The notes beneath the pieces are model-generated. The model did not search any database. It saw only the letters and a program-made list of their open reading frames with translations, and was not told the origin of the DNA. From Tubiluchus corallicola (Eukaryota > Priapulida > Priapulimorpha > Priapulimorphida > Tubiluchidae): a stretch of 55,000 nucleotides of DNA. Numbering within the stretch: the stretch's first letter is position 1; each line of letters opens with the position of its first letter. Location: positions 1 through 55,000 of the forward strand of contig JAQGDQ010000708.1 in assembly GCA_030141605.1 (NCBI GenBank), in the 5' to 3' direction. Shown here in pieces: positions 1 to 11,700 of the stretch. The position numbers were made by a program, and so were the translations under genes.

Positions 1-216
1 TCTTGCTGCATGGGTTTTCGATAAAAATCGGAAATTTTCCGAAAATTTACGTCCTCACTGAGAAATGGGCTTTAAGGATGGTTCATATCTTCATCCAAAT
101 GATTTTGGTTGGCTAACGATGGTCACATGATTTCACATCATTTGACAATATTCTCATATGACTCGTCAGTCCGTATGTTTTAACTTTTGAATTTAATTTT
201 GTTCCACGCTGCAAAG

Positions 217-526
217 AAATTAATTTAAATTTAATAAAGCAAGTTTAAAGCAAATATTTTCTAGAGATAGAAACACTCTATACGTGCTTATTGCTGAGAA
301 TTCAGATCTGCTTTATATTGCGTGAGTTGATAATGAGGAGTCCAGTGGCAAAGCGTGCAGACTGATATCGCAAGGTTCTGGGTTCGAATCCTGGCCGACA
401 CGCAATTTTTCAGTGCTTTAAAAAACTCTCATTTCAATTTGATTGCTGATTATGCATAAAGCTTTGGTTTACTAATGCTGATTGTTTAGATTAGATTTAG
501 AGTTTTAGATTTAGATTTAGATTTAG
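217..526 (+). mobile_element. SINE-like repeat with tRNA-derived head, copy 1
   Basis: About 280 bases recur almost unchanged at 1831-2110. Inside (roughly 331-404) is a tRNA-like stretch with a good B box, GGTTCGAATCC, and an A-box-like AGTGGCAAAGCG. The T arm can fold, but the acceptor stem does not pair well, so this is a tRNA-derived retroposon rather than a tRNA gene. It ends in a short TTAGAT tandem tail (about 490-526), as SINEs often do. About 110 bases of the shared sequence lie upstream of the tRNA-like part, which is unusual for a simple SINE and leaves open a composite element or a segmental duplication. Confidence 0.65.
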
Positions 527-804
527 GTTTATTTCTCACAAGAAGCAATGTACATTCGATGATGCGAAACAATAATTACAAAATGGCTGCCAAAAAACAA
601 ATTGTTAAGGGTTAAGCAAAACAAGGCAGGGTTTAAAATTAGGGTGTGTATAGAGAAGAATGCGATTAGAGGTGCTGGTTAGTCAAGGGAGGTTAAGTAA
701 CGTAATATGTACATTACGTACAAATGTATATACTTACAAGTGTCTAACTATCTAAAGAAATTTCTGTAGAACGTTTTTTTTTAGTTTGCTTATTTTTCAT
801 TTAG

Positions 805-1787
805 CAAGTGTTCGAAGAAGTGAAGCCAATGTTGCTGATTGGGAGGTAACTGAATTGACCTCCACTGAGGTTTACCAGCCGCCGATGAAGCCACCCTGGC
901 AGTACGATGTAAAGAACGAGTCACGTGACCCAGAGGAGCGTTTTCGACAACGTAGGGATCACGTGACCAAGGCGTGTTCCACTAGGTACGGCATAGAGGA
1001 TGGGGGACTTCGCTTCTTGCGTAACGTGTTGGTTGATGATGAGCTTAAGTTCCTGTACTGCCGCACACCACATTCTATGAGCACCAGCTGGTTGAAGGTT
1101 CTGCTGGCTGCCAAACGTGAAGGTGACGTAAATGAGTTCGAATACGTTGAAGTGCACGACGCTGACGTCATACGCCACGCTGGCTTCAAATATCTTGGAT
1201 TATACGAACCAGAGGAACAGTTGAAGCGAATAGAAACTTACACGAAGTTTTTGTTTGTTAGACATCCAGTGGAAAGACTCTTGTCAGCATATAGAACCCT
1301 GATGGTTGAGAATGCCCAGAATAAAAACAGGCCCTCGATTCAAGAACGACACAAACAATTCAGAGAGTTTATCATTGGTAACTACCGCCCCCTTCCGTCG
1401 GTAAACGAAGGCGTGCAAGCAAAAGGTGAAAACGTAACAGTAGACGAATTTCTGGCTTATTTAGTTAATAAACGAACTAAGAGGAAAGATCCTCTCTCAT
1501 TGGGTACAGCTGGAAACTTAAATCCAAACTGGGAAACTATCCACAAACTGTGTAATCCCTGTCTTGTGGGATACCAGTACGTTGGGAAGACGGAAACTGC
1601 TGAAGAAGATGCAAATTTCATTCTAAAGCAATTGGGAATAAATGGAAAATTCCCTTTTCCTTCTGGGAATATTGACAAGAAATCAGTAGAGAAGTTTTTA
1701 TCTTCTGCGAATGGCGATCGATGGGGAAAAGTATCGCTAATGTTCGAAGCAGATTTTGATATATTTGGTTATAAAAATGAGCTATGA
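805..1787 (+). CDS. Carbohydrate sulfotransferase (CHST8-14 / HNK-1 type), terminal exon
   Basis: Type II Golgi enzyme expected to move sulfate from PAPS to a glycan; acceptor not predictable. The exon opens after a clear acceptor (pyrimidine tract ending TTTAG at 804) with a split codon; there is no ATG, so the anchor and N-terminus lie on an upstream exon I did not find. About 327 residues follow to TGA at 1785-1787. Family landmarks in order: FLYCRTPHSMSTSW (5'-phosphosulfate loop), FVRHPVERLLSAYR (3'-phosphate site, about 1254-1296), the NWETIHKLCNPCLVGY block, YVGKTETAEEDANFIL, and the C-terminal FDIFGY signature. This matches the Sulfotransfer_2 family in order and spacing. Oddity: the loop normally reads PK-x-x-C-T-N-W; here the Lys is His (codon 1071-1073), which may weaken PAPS binding. 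SINE-like repeats lie on both sides. Confidence 0.9.
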
Positions 1788-1830
1788 GGTCAGACAAGCT
1801 AGTTAATTTATTTAAACCTGAGCTCGTGTG

Positions 1831-2110
1831 AATTAATTTAAATTTAATAAAGCAAGTTTAAAGCAAGTATTTTCTAGAGATAGAAACACTCTATACGTGC
1901 TTATTGCTGAGAATTCAGATCTGCTTTATGTTGCGTGAGTTGACAATGAGGAGTCCAGTGGTAAAGCGTGCAGACTAATATCGCAAGGTTCTGGGTTCGA
2001 ATCCTGGCCGACACGCAATTTTTCAGTGCTTTAAAAACTCTCATTTCAATTTCATTGCTGATTATGCATAAAGCTTGGGTTTACTAATGCTGATTGTTTA
2101 GATTAGATTT
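1831..2110 (+). mobile_element. SINE-like repeat with tRNA-derived head, copy 2
   Basis: Direct copy of 217-497 with few substitutions, starting 44 bases after the sulfotransferase stop codon. It keeps the B box GGTTCGAATCC and the same head, but lacks the long TTAGAT tail. Its first bases supply the nearest AATAAA to the upstream stop codon. Confidence 0.65.
1846..1851 (+). promoter_or_regulatory. Candidate poly(A) signal (AATAAA) of the sulfotransferase gene
   Basis: First AATAAA downstream of the stop codon at 1787, 59 bases away. It lies inside SINE-like copy 2 (copy 1 carries the same motif), so the gene's 3' end may be supplied by the repeat. No transcript evidence is visible. Confidence 0.4.
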
Positions 2111-2474
2111 GTTGCTCGTAATTATTGTAATTATTTGTAGTAACGATGAAAATGCTTGAGTAGAAAAATTTTAGTTTTTTACTTTATTTATTTATAGTGC
2201 ATTTACAAAACAGAGAGACTTTACAAAACAAAATTAAATGTAATACAGCTAATGTGATAGAATAATAAATGCATGTGTTAGACGTGACCTAATGTAACGT
2301 TCATTGTATAATCACAACATACCATTACTCTGTTACAGGAGCTTATTTTAAAACATATGTGTGCAAATTTGTGGTAATTTTTTGCAGCCATGCCTGTTGA
2401 GTTGTCAGTATATCACAACGAGATTTTGATTGTTCAATTCAACATTAATGTAGCTACAGGAAACATCTTTCCGA
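2111..2474. other. Unassigned AT-rich spacer
   Basis: No exon, tRNA or repeat copy recognised. A short open stretch follows a TTTTTTGCAG at about 2388 but shows no similarity to a family I know. Confidence 0.3.
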
Positions 2475-2783
2475 TGCAGAGTTATTTGAGTCAATTGCAG
2501 ACAGTTTTTATATACTTTTGCATAGGAGCTGCCAGTACTTAGGCGTTTTTGAGACAATTAGGTATCATGTATCCTTGATAGTTGGGTATTTTAATTTATG
2601 CATGAAACAAGGTAACTGATATTTTAAATCCACTTAGAAGTTCCCTATGGTCACAAAATTGCAATTTGTTGCTGCCTCCAATGCGGCTTCGCCTTGGACC
2701 CCTTGAACCTCCATGGGGGCTACGCGACCCCCAAACCCCCGGCCTGTTTCAGAGTTTTTTGCAATTTGTCATTCTCATCCCTG
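2475..2783 (+). mobile_element. hAT-like MITE, 5'-truncated copy
   Basis: Shares about 300 bases with the complete element at 9430-9950, including the 3' end ATTCTCATCCCTG. The 5' half, with its terminal repeat, is missing. A third, partial copy lies inverted inside 22517-22933. Confidence 0.7.
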
Positions 2784-3539
2784 GTACTACAACATTAAAA
2801 TTACACATGTTTGTTTTGTTTCACACTCTATTAAAACAATGACTAAACACTCTCTGAAGCAGCACCCCCAGTAATTTTAGCTACGAACCGCTCTTTGGAA
2901 AATATTCTAAGATTTTCCATTCAACTCATTATTCAATTTGAAACAGTTTATTTCACATATATTTCATAACATAACGCCAGTATAGTCTAAAAGCACCCAC
3001 ATTTGTAAGTCGTAGCACGCCATCTAGTGCAAAAATTTTACAACGTGCACAGCTGTGATGCTGTGAAGCCTAAATCCAAACTCCCTTAGTAAATCCTGAT
3101 TATGGTTCTTTTACAGTATTTAACATTTCAAACATAATTTGACTTGAATCTAAAAAGAACAGTGTAAACAGGAACAACAATGAAGCTATACATAGAACTT
3201 TAATGTTACTATTGTTTTTTATTATTGTTGTTTTTTGTTGTTGTTTTTTTTTGTTATATTTGATCAGGGACTGCAGGTTAAAAAATAGTTAGTTAAAATA
3301 GTTGTCTGTTAAACAGAAGCTGTGGATGCGCTCACCTCAGACAAAAGAAATGGCAAAAATCAGCATTGAACTGGGCGATACGTCTGCAATTTATCAAAAT
3401 GACACATCAACAAAAAGTGCTAAAAATTAGTTACTATTTAGGCAAGATGAAAAAATTGGATTTAAGATGACTAGAACAGAAATGATTGCTTTATGGTTCC
3501 TGAGATTTGAAGCAATTTCTGACGATTTTAAATTATTTA
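2784..3539. other. Gene-free AT-rich stretch
   Basis: Contains a T/G-rich low-complexity run (about 3205-3256). I looked here for the missing 5' exons of the GT13 gene, in particular a segment like AGNRPxYL, and did not find one. Confidence 0.3.
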
Positions 3540-4238
3540 CTAAGTGCACTGCTTGCAGATTAAACCGTCCATAAGTCGGCATAGTTAAAACTATGTTATG
3601 ATACTTTAAAGTAGAAAACACCAAAAAGTTGGTCAAATGTCGATTTTTTTCTTTTTTATGAAAACAAATGCTAAATATATCGGACTTTTATATTCTAGCA
3701 TCAAATTATCAGGAAAATGTCCAAAAAATACTAAAAATCTAATTTTATATTGCTTATCCACTTTTGTTGTTTTGATTGTACGGTTGCTAAGTGCTTTGTG
3801 GAAATGAGACTTGCAAATTGCATAAAACTTGTATTTTTAAACTGTGATTGTAGCTCATGGAAGCAGTCATTTTGCTTCAGGTTTTCTCTGTTCACAAACC
3901 CAAATCTTCGTCAGAAAGAGCCATCTACTAGATTTAAACATAACTTCAATGTACTCTTCCAAAGTCCATAGCAACCACAGTTTCATACAGTTACTAAGTG
4001 CTTCGTAGAGACGCGACAAAAACAATGGCTAACTTTAACGCCATTTTTCTCAAGATTATGTTTTTCAGTGCGCAGCCTGCACCTCAACTTCAACGTGGAT
4101 TATCTCAGCTTAGAAGCAACATTGAGCGGTGAACTTGGTTTCAAAATGGATTCAATGGAGATTCAGGATATGTGAATAACTAGAAAAACTTAAGTGCCGA
4201 CTTGTGGACGAGTTTGCTATGCAAGCAAGCAATTATTA
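3540..4238. mobile_element. TIR element family A, copy 1
   Basis: The left end (GCTTGCAGATTAAACCGTCC, ATAAGTCGGCA) is an imperfect inverted match of the right end (TGCCGACTTGTGGACGAG ... TGCAAGCAAGCAATTATTA). The body recurs in the opposite orientation at 29068-29746. Non-coding and about 0.7 kb; no clear target-site duplication, so no superfamily assigned. Confidence 0.65.
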
Positions 4239-4617
4239 AAATAGATAGCGACTTGCATTTACTGGTGGCAACTTTGGCTTGACAAAATATGAATAATCAA
4301 CTGTTAAACTAGAGCAAATTCAGTAGAGCAATTTAAGTACTACTTTCACGGCATTGTCACCATGGCGATAAGAGAAAATCTAACTACGTGTAAAAAACAA
4401 TCGTGATACTACTAAACTAAAGCTTATGTCACACGACAAATTTGCTTCGTTTTAAAGAGCTGGATTAAAGTTTGCAAAGTGAAGAAATCATTTTATATTG
4501 CTAAGTTTAAATTGCTTGGTGTAGTAACAGACACAAAGATATGCAGCCGTGGAGAAGGTCACAGCGGAATCGATGAAAAAAATTACATACGAAGTGCGCA
4601 AATATTTTCCCTGCCCG

Positions 4618-5070
4618 TATCTGACTAGCCGAGCCACATTAAACTTTCCCGCAATTCCTGCGGGCCACAGGCAGTTTGATCAAGGAGCCAAGTACAGTAG
4701 GACCTGATAACGATTTTTTTTGCATCCGACCTGCATACATCTTTACAACTGCACTCAAGAAACTATTTTAGAAGTTATTAAAATTTATATTACAAACCAT
4801 ATATTTTTACTTTCAGGACAGATAGTGGTAATTTCATTACAATGCATATTAGTAATGTGTATCACACTGTCTGTGTAGTACAGTGACATTAAGTTACAAC
4901 CGTCTTGTAAGGGTTAATGGCATCCGATCTAGTAGAAAAAGCTACCTGCACTATCTTTGGGATTGTGGCACGGACTTCAGTAATTGCCCGGGCCGCACTT
5001 TCATTAGGTTGACAAATCTCTTCGCGGGCCGCACAAATTCTCTCGGTGGGCCGCAATTTGCACACCCCTG
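4618..5070 (+). mobile_element. hAT-like MITE family B, 5'-truncated copy
   Basis: About 450 bases matching the complete element at 7766-8249, ending in the same terminus AATTTGCACACCCCTG. The 5' terminal repeat is absent. Short open frames here and at 8115-8339 (-) translate to the same peptide (CANCGPPREFV) purely because of the repeat. Confidence 0.8.
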
Positions 5071-5646
5071 AGTTAAACTATGTCTTAGTAAAGCCATCAA
5101 AGTGAACATTAGACTAATGAGGTTTAGGAATGAACATCGAGCATTCAAATTTGATTCAAATCAGTTCTTTACTTTGAATTTGATTCAAACATAAAATTAT
5201 AGGTTTGAATAATTCCGTACTTAAACTACACAAGTCCTTTATATTAAAGCATTTGAAACGGCGTGCAGTCGGCACAGTTTAGCTGCGATTCCTGTCCGCA
5301 ATGTTTAGACAAATTATTAGTGTTTTTGCGGCAAAACAAAATCAAGCAATATGCACGATCTTTGAGAGACTGCTTTTTATTAGTGATTTGAAAGTTGATT
5401 CGAAAATCTTTGAAACTGAATTCGAATTCGATGCAGATTCGAAAATACTGAAATTTAGTTCAGTTCGAGTTTGAAACCCTGGTATTAAACGCCCACGTCT
5501 AACGGAGAATAACAAAGCGCATGAGTAGTTCAATCATACTTGCTTTCACTGTAGTATCTGTTCACATATGTACAATTTATATGAAATACTTAACACTTTT
5601 GCGGTTTAATTTTTATAATTTATACTTCTTCCATTTTGTGTCGCAG

Positions 5647-5740
5647 GTGATGTTTGGTGAAATTCCAGATGGTGGCATAGATTTAGTGAAACTTTTCGGA
5701 TTTAAGATAGCAAAAGTACAAGGTGTAAAGACTTACACTG
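5647..5740 (+). CDS. GT13-like gene, first visible exon
   Basis: Acceptor TTTTGTGTCGCAG, donor GGTGAGTG. Begins in phase 0, ends after base 1 of a Gly codon. Encodes VMFGEIPDGGIDLVKLFGFK and 11 more residues, aligning with the 'VFIDG...DVVALFG' stretch of POMGNT1. The frame stays open upstream to an ATG at 5521 with a hydrophobic stretch, but the acceptor and the missing GT-A strands argue that 5521 is not the real start. Confidence 0.82.
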
Positions 5741-8700
5741 GTGAGTGTGTAACAAGTTCTGCCTACATTCTTCAATTTTTGTTTACTTCTTATACCAGTG
5801 GTAGTGTAAGTTACACAATGTGGTTACCCATCCAAGTACTAACCAGGCTCTGTGTTGCTGAACTTCGGTGATCTGACGAGAACCGGTGTTTTCAACGTGA
5901 TATGGCTGTGATAATAATAAAGCACAGTAAATTCTCATTAATGCACAGTGACCGAGCAGCTACAACACTTGGATGCCTATCCGGAAGCCCTGGGTTCGAA
6001 TTTCATGCATGTCAGGTGTTGTTCGAGTCCCTTGCTGCTGAAAAGGACTTTCTGGTTGCCTTCATAGGTCTACTTAGCCTTAGGAAGAAAGACAGCCAAG
6101 TGACGGGCTAGCTATTTCAATTTAATCGTGGCTCTCAAGTTAGAATAACAACGTTATAGGCCTACTAATAGATGCACTCTCTTTGGTTTTTCTTTTTCTA
6201 ATTTGCACTTAAATAACTCAATTACCCAAACTCAAAGTAATGCATCTACATTTGACTTACCTAAGTCACATTTGAACTTTCCTGTGTCTACATTTGACGT
6301 GTAAAACCTATATTATTTCTAACCTTCATATGCTTGTTGTCAGAGTTTTTGTTCAAATAAAGTATTTGCATTACAGTCACTGATTGACAGATGCATGGAA
6401 AACAATGCGTCTGTCAATCACTGACTGTAATGCAACCAAATGTAATGAAAACAGATGCTATAAAGTATTCAGATTTACCATAGATTATGCTGTCATTATA
6501 TGCCGAATCTTTTTTTTTATTAATTATTATTATCACATTCAGTACAATATAATAACATTAAGCACACAGTGACATCAAAATTATTACATCATACTGTATT
6601 AAATTGTTATGCTTCATACACTATCGTTATCATAAAAGAATAATTGTACTGCAGTGGGCTAGAGAAGCAAAGGCTTGTATAAGCCCACTGTCATGTGAAC
6701 CAGATAAAAGAGAATGGATGAGTGAACAAAAAAAAAGAACTGGGAGAAAGGTTAGATCACACAGGAAGGGTAGAAGGATGTGTTAGTGGAAATGGTAGGA
6801 AGAAATATAGTAGATTGCGCTATGTTGACATCAGCTCTAAAGATTTATCAATGATGCCTTGTTTTGCATAATCTGTTTCTGTTTTACTCTTGACTTTTGT
6901 TGCTAATATTTGTCTTTGTGATAACGTTTTCCAGATTTAATGAGTCGCGCCATCTCTGCAATCTGGGACATGGACGCTTTTGTGGACAAAAGTGTATGTT
7001 TTTCAGTACAGTATTAGTAACTATAGTAATTCTCATCCCAGCAGTCGCAATATATGGCCTCCAATCAATTATAATGCTATTTTAATATTCCTCTATGTAA
7101 ATTAAACGTACGCTGTGGGTCGTTTCTTCTATTTTATTTCTTCCTATCCTTACTCTTACTTCATTCACTCATTCCCCTCTCCCTGTCTCTAATCTTACTA
7201 TTTTTTTCTTTTCCATCATGTCTACTAACCCTAATCATTCTTTCATTTGCTCATCTTCTCCTCTCTTCCTTCTGCCTATCCCTAATCTTACTATTTTTTC
7301 CATTCCATCATGTCTACTAACCCTAACCATTATTTCATTCACTCATTTGTGCCACCCTAACAAGCCAAGCTTTCAAGCTGTCATACAGCAACTCTTTTAT
7401 TTGGTTAATTTGACTTCATCGACGTTTTTTTACCTATACTGTTTCTTTTTGTTTCAATAATATGTATGTTGATGTATTGTATATGTATTGCTGGAGTGAA
7501 ATAAATTGATTGATTGATTGATTGAGCTTCACAGATCACGAAATATGTTATTGATGTGCATGTTTTTCTAGGTATATGTTCTTGTGCATGCTTTTTTAAT
7601 AGTGCACTCACTCAATATCTTGTATTAAAGTTAGCTTGCAACAAAGTTTGTATTAATTACATACATCAAGATAGTAGCTTTCTTAGAGGCATCCTTCAAG
7701 GCTCAGTGCTGGGACCGTTTTAATTTGTGTAACACATAAACAAATTGAGGTTGTTTCACATAACTCAGGGGTGTGCAAATTATCTGACTAGCCGGGCCAC
7801 ATTAAACTTTCCCGCAATTTCTGCGGGCCACATGCAGTTTGATCAAGGAGCCAAGTACAGTAGGGCCTAATAACGAATTTTTTTGCATCCAACCTGCATA
7901 CATCATTACAACTACACTCAAGAAACAATTTTGGAAGTTATTAAAATTTATATTACAAACCATATATTTCTACTTTTAGGACATATAGTGGTAATTTCAT
8001 TACAATGCATATTAGTAATGTGTATCACACAGTCTGTGTAGCATAGTGCATATTAAGCTACAACCGTCTTGTAAGGGTTAATGGCATCCGATCTAGTAGA
8101 AAAAACTACCTGCACTATCTTTGGGATCGTGGCGCGGGCTTCAGCTGGATACACTCAATTAATCGCCCGGGCCGCACTTTCATTATGTTGACAAATCTCT
8201 TCGCGGGCCACACAAATTCTCTCGGCGGGCCGCAATTTGCACACCCCTGACATAACTTGTTTGTATTGACACGAAGCTTTTCCGCTATATGTAGGACAGG
8301 TTTCATTTTATGATTATGCAAAATATTTTGTTTACTCATTAATTAAGTTTTTAATCCTCCACAGTACCACTGAATGCCTTTAATAAATATTTGACTTGTA
8401 TTGTAAATCACTTCGTAATTATAATTAATTTTCTTTAGGGAAAGCATCCCGACAAAGTAATTATCATTGAGGAGGAACTGTTATTATCTATTGATTTCCT
8501 GTTCTATATGGGTCAGCTTCTTCCTCTTCTGGACGAGGACGAAACAGTTTTGGCTATCTCGGCTTGGAACGAGAATGGTATGCTGGTTTATGCCACTTTC
8601 TTCCACTGCTTTAAAAAATAAGTGAATGAAAATAAGAGAAATTTGTTCGGTAATGTTGTACGGAGTTTTTCTCTGTTTGTAATGTATCGGAATGTTTGTG

Positions 8701-11700
8701 ACGACCTTGACCTTTGTTGCAGGTTATGTCAAGGTCACTTTTAATCCTTTAAGAAAATAAGCAGACGAAGAAGAGAAATTGTCTTGCTAGTGTAGTTTAT
8801 AGTTTTTCATCTGTTTATATTGCTTGAAAGATAGAAAATCTTCTCTGTCCAACCTTATCACGTGCAGTGACCTTGACCTTTGTTGCAGGTTATGCCAAGG
8901 TCACCTTCAGTGCTTTAAGAAAATAAGCAGATGAAGAAGAGAAATTGTCTTGCTATTGTAGTTTATAGTTTTTCATCTGTTTATATTGCTTGAAAGATAG
9001 AAAACTTTCTCTGTCCAACCTTATCACGTGCAGTGACCTTGACCTTTGTTGCAGGTTATGCCAAGGTCACCTTCAGTGCTTTAAGAAAATAAGCAGATGA
9101 AGAAGAGAAATTGTCTTGCTAGTGTAGTTTATAGTTTTTCATCTGTTTATATTGTTTGAAAGCTAGAAAATCTTCTCTGTCCAACCTTATCACGTGCAGT
9201 GACCTTGACCTTTGTTGCAGGTTATGCCAAGGTCAGTAGTGATTCTAGTCTTGTCTACAGAGCGGAGAGCTTTCCTGGTCTGGGTTTCATGTTGAACAAA
9301 TCATTTTTTGTGAGGGAGATGAAGGATAGGATGGGCCAGTGCTGCCATAACAGGTACCTTTTTCACACACGTATTTCATTTTTCCTTCATAACATTTCTA
9401 AATAAAGTAAAATTTATTGATGGTACAAGCAGGGATGAGAATTTTCCGCGGATACACGAAATTCCGAGTTTTTGGAAGACCAGTAGTAAATCGCGTGAAT
9501 TCGTTAAGAAAATTTTTACGGACCCAGTACATTATTTCACAAGCTGACCGCTAGTTGGCAGGCCGTCACTTTGTTTACATCACGTACATCAGTGTAACCA
9601 CGTGTATATCTCTATGTATAAAAATATAGAATCAATTGTGCGGAGTTATTTGAGTCAATTGCAGGCAGTTTTTATATACTTTTGCATAGGAGCGGCCAGT
9701 ACTTAGGCGTTTTTGAGACAAATAGGTATCATGTATCCTTGATAGTTGGGTATTTTAAATTATGCATGAAAACAAGGTACGTGATATTTTAAGTCCACTT
9801 AGAGCCTCTCTATGGTCACAAAATTGCTATTTGTTGCTTCGCCCTCTTGAACTCCCATGGGGACCTTGCCCCTCAACCCCATTGGGGACCTAGGTCTCCA
9901 AAACCCCCGGCCTGTTCAGAGCTTTTTGCAATTTGTCATTCTCATCCCTGGGTACGAGTGTTAAACCGTATTGAAGTAATTAATCAAATTATTTTATTTT
10001 CTCAATATTTAGCAATTTTATGCACAGTGCTGCCACCTATTTGTTTAAATAATGCACTATTGCAGAACATGGCATGGTTGGTTTGGTGGCCGTCTGCATA
10101 AATTGGGTAGCATCGTCATTCCAGAAGTGTCTCGGATTTACCGGCGTCCCCATGCCGGAGCGTCGATGTCCGATTCGGAACTCTTTGATGAGCTGTTCGT
10201 CCGAGACCGAGAAACAAACTTGTAAATACTCATTGTTTTCTTATTGATTATTTTATTTTTCACTATTATTTATTTGGCACTATAAACAACAAATATAAAC
10301 AAATATATATTTATATAAACAATAAATCGTATCGTTACCAGAATGGCCAAGTAACACTGAGCATGTGCAAAATTTTCTATCTGCTATGCGGATTGTTTAT
10401 GCTTAGTCACTCTGTTTCTGTGTCATCTCCCAACTTCTTAACCCTTTCATACCCGTTGTATCCCATGGGATACGAGAATATTTTCTGCCTTTACGAGAAT
10501 TTACTTGTATATCGAAAATCGTAAAACAGTCAAACTTGCCACAAAAATTTGTATATTGATATCTTCTGTATTACACAACTTGCGGCGTGAAACAAGAACT
10601 TCTATGACAATTTCACAAACAAACTTTCTATAACACAAGTAATCTAACCAAGCCATGTTCGCTTTTTCACACTCGTCTCCTGCAAACTCGTGCGCGCCGA
10701 AACAATCGCCGGTCACGTGACCATTCTGATTGCGTCAGCACATTTGGGTCGGAAACTTTGAGATAATATTCGAACTTGCGGGAAATTATGTATCAGTCTA
10801 GCTCTGCCGCGTTTTTCTGCAACATTAAAATAAAAAAGGATTAAAAACCCGAAAGTTGCCGACACGTACGGCTCATGGTTTTTTCTCACTTTTGCTTGCA
10901 GAGGTGTACATACTTGCTTGATAGGGACTGCGTTATTTGAATGCTAAATGCTATTTTAGTTTAATCAAGATTGACCTTATTTTTTGCCCGCTAATTAAAG
11001 TACATGTATTTTCTTTACTCTGGATTATATAGCAAATGTCATAATTTTAAAATTATTAGTGTTTCCTAAATTAAACTGATAACATTAATGCCCACCAGTG
11101 TCTAAAAATCATTTTATCTATATTTGGTAAAGGATAGCAGACTAAGTGACTTTATAGTCTTTTCGCTATCCTTTCTCTAGTTCTAGATCTATCTATTCAT
11201 TTTAACCATTCTTCAAAACTTATTAGCGATTCTTTTATTAATCATGTCTTATTGTAGTATTATAAAGAGATAAATAAATTAAAATTGAATTGATTCAGGT
11301 TGCAAAGTCCCTGGTTGAAAGACCCGGGGCAGTTGGAAGCGGTCCAGTACGACTCTTTGCTTCACAAGCTTGTTGCTTCTAGCTACGTTCTCATGTCGTC
11401 ATATCTGGAGAGCTGTCTCAGTGGAAAACAGTACAGCATATCACAGTTTCCCCAAACTTCCGGGTAAGTTTTCTACGTCAGAAATGTAGGACTTCTCCCG
11501 AGTTGTCTTTTTGTCACCGGCAACTCAGATCTAAGGAAACCAAAATGTTAATTTTTTATTTTATTGTTTATGTTAGTCATCAAGTTTTCTTAAGCATCCA
11601 CATTTAATTCATATTTACTCGCAAACACAAAACGCACCGTAAACATCTGGTGCAGGGGCTCCGACAATGGCGCGGTTAAAAAAACTTGGAGAGTTTTGAT

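Noticed and set aside
331-404. tRNA gene at the first SINE-like copy
   Set aside because: The B box is good, but the acceptor stem does not pair, and the whole 280-bp segment is repeated at 1831.
5521-5871. ATG-initiated frame with a hydrophobic N-terminus leading into GT13 exon sequence
   Set aside because: A proper acceptor lies at 5646, the frame continues past the exon donor into non-homologous sequence, and the fold would lack its first strands. Kept only as an alternative start.
4951-8339. Shared peptide CANCGPPREFV in two minus-strand frames, suggesting a small gene family
   Set aside because: Both frames lie inside copies of the same non-coding hAT MITE and run across its border.
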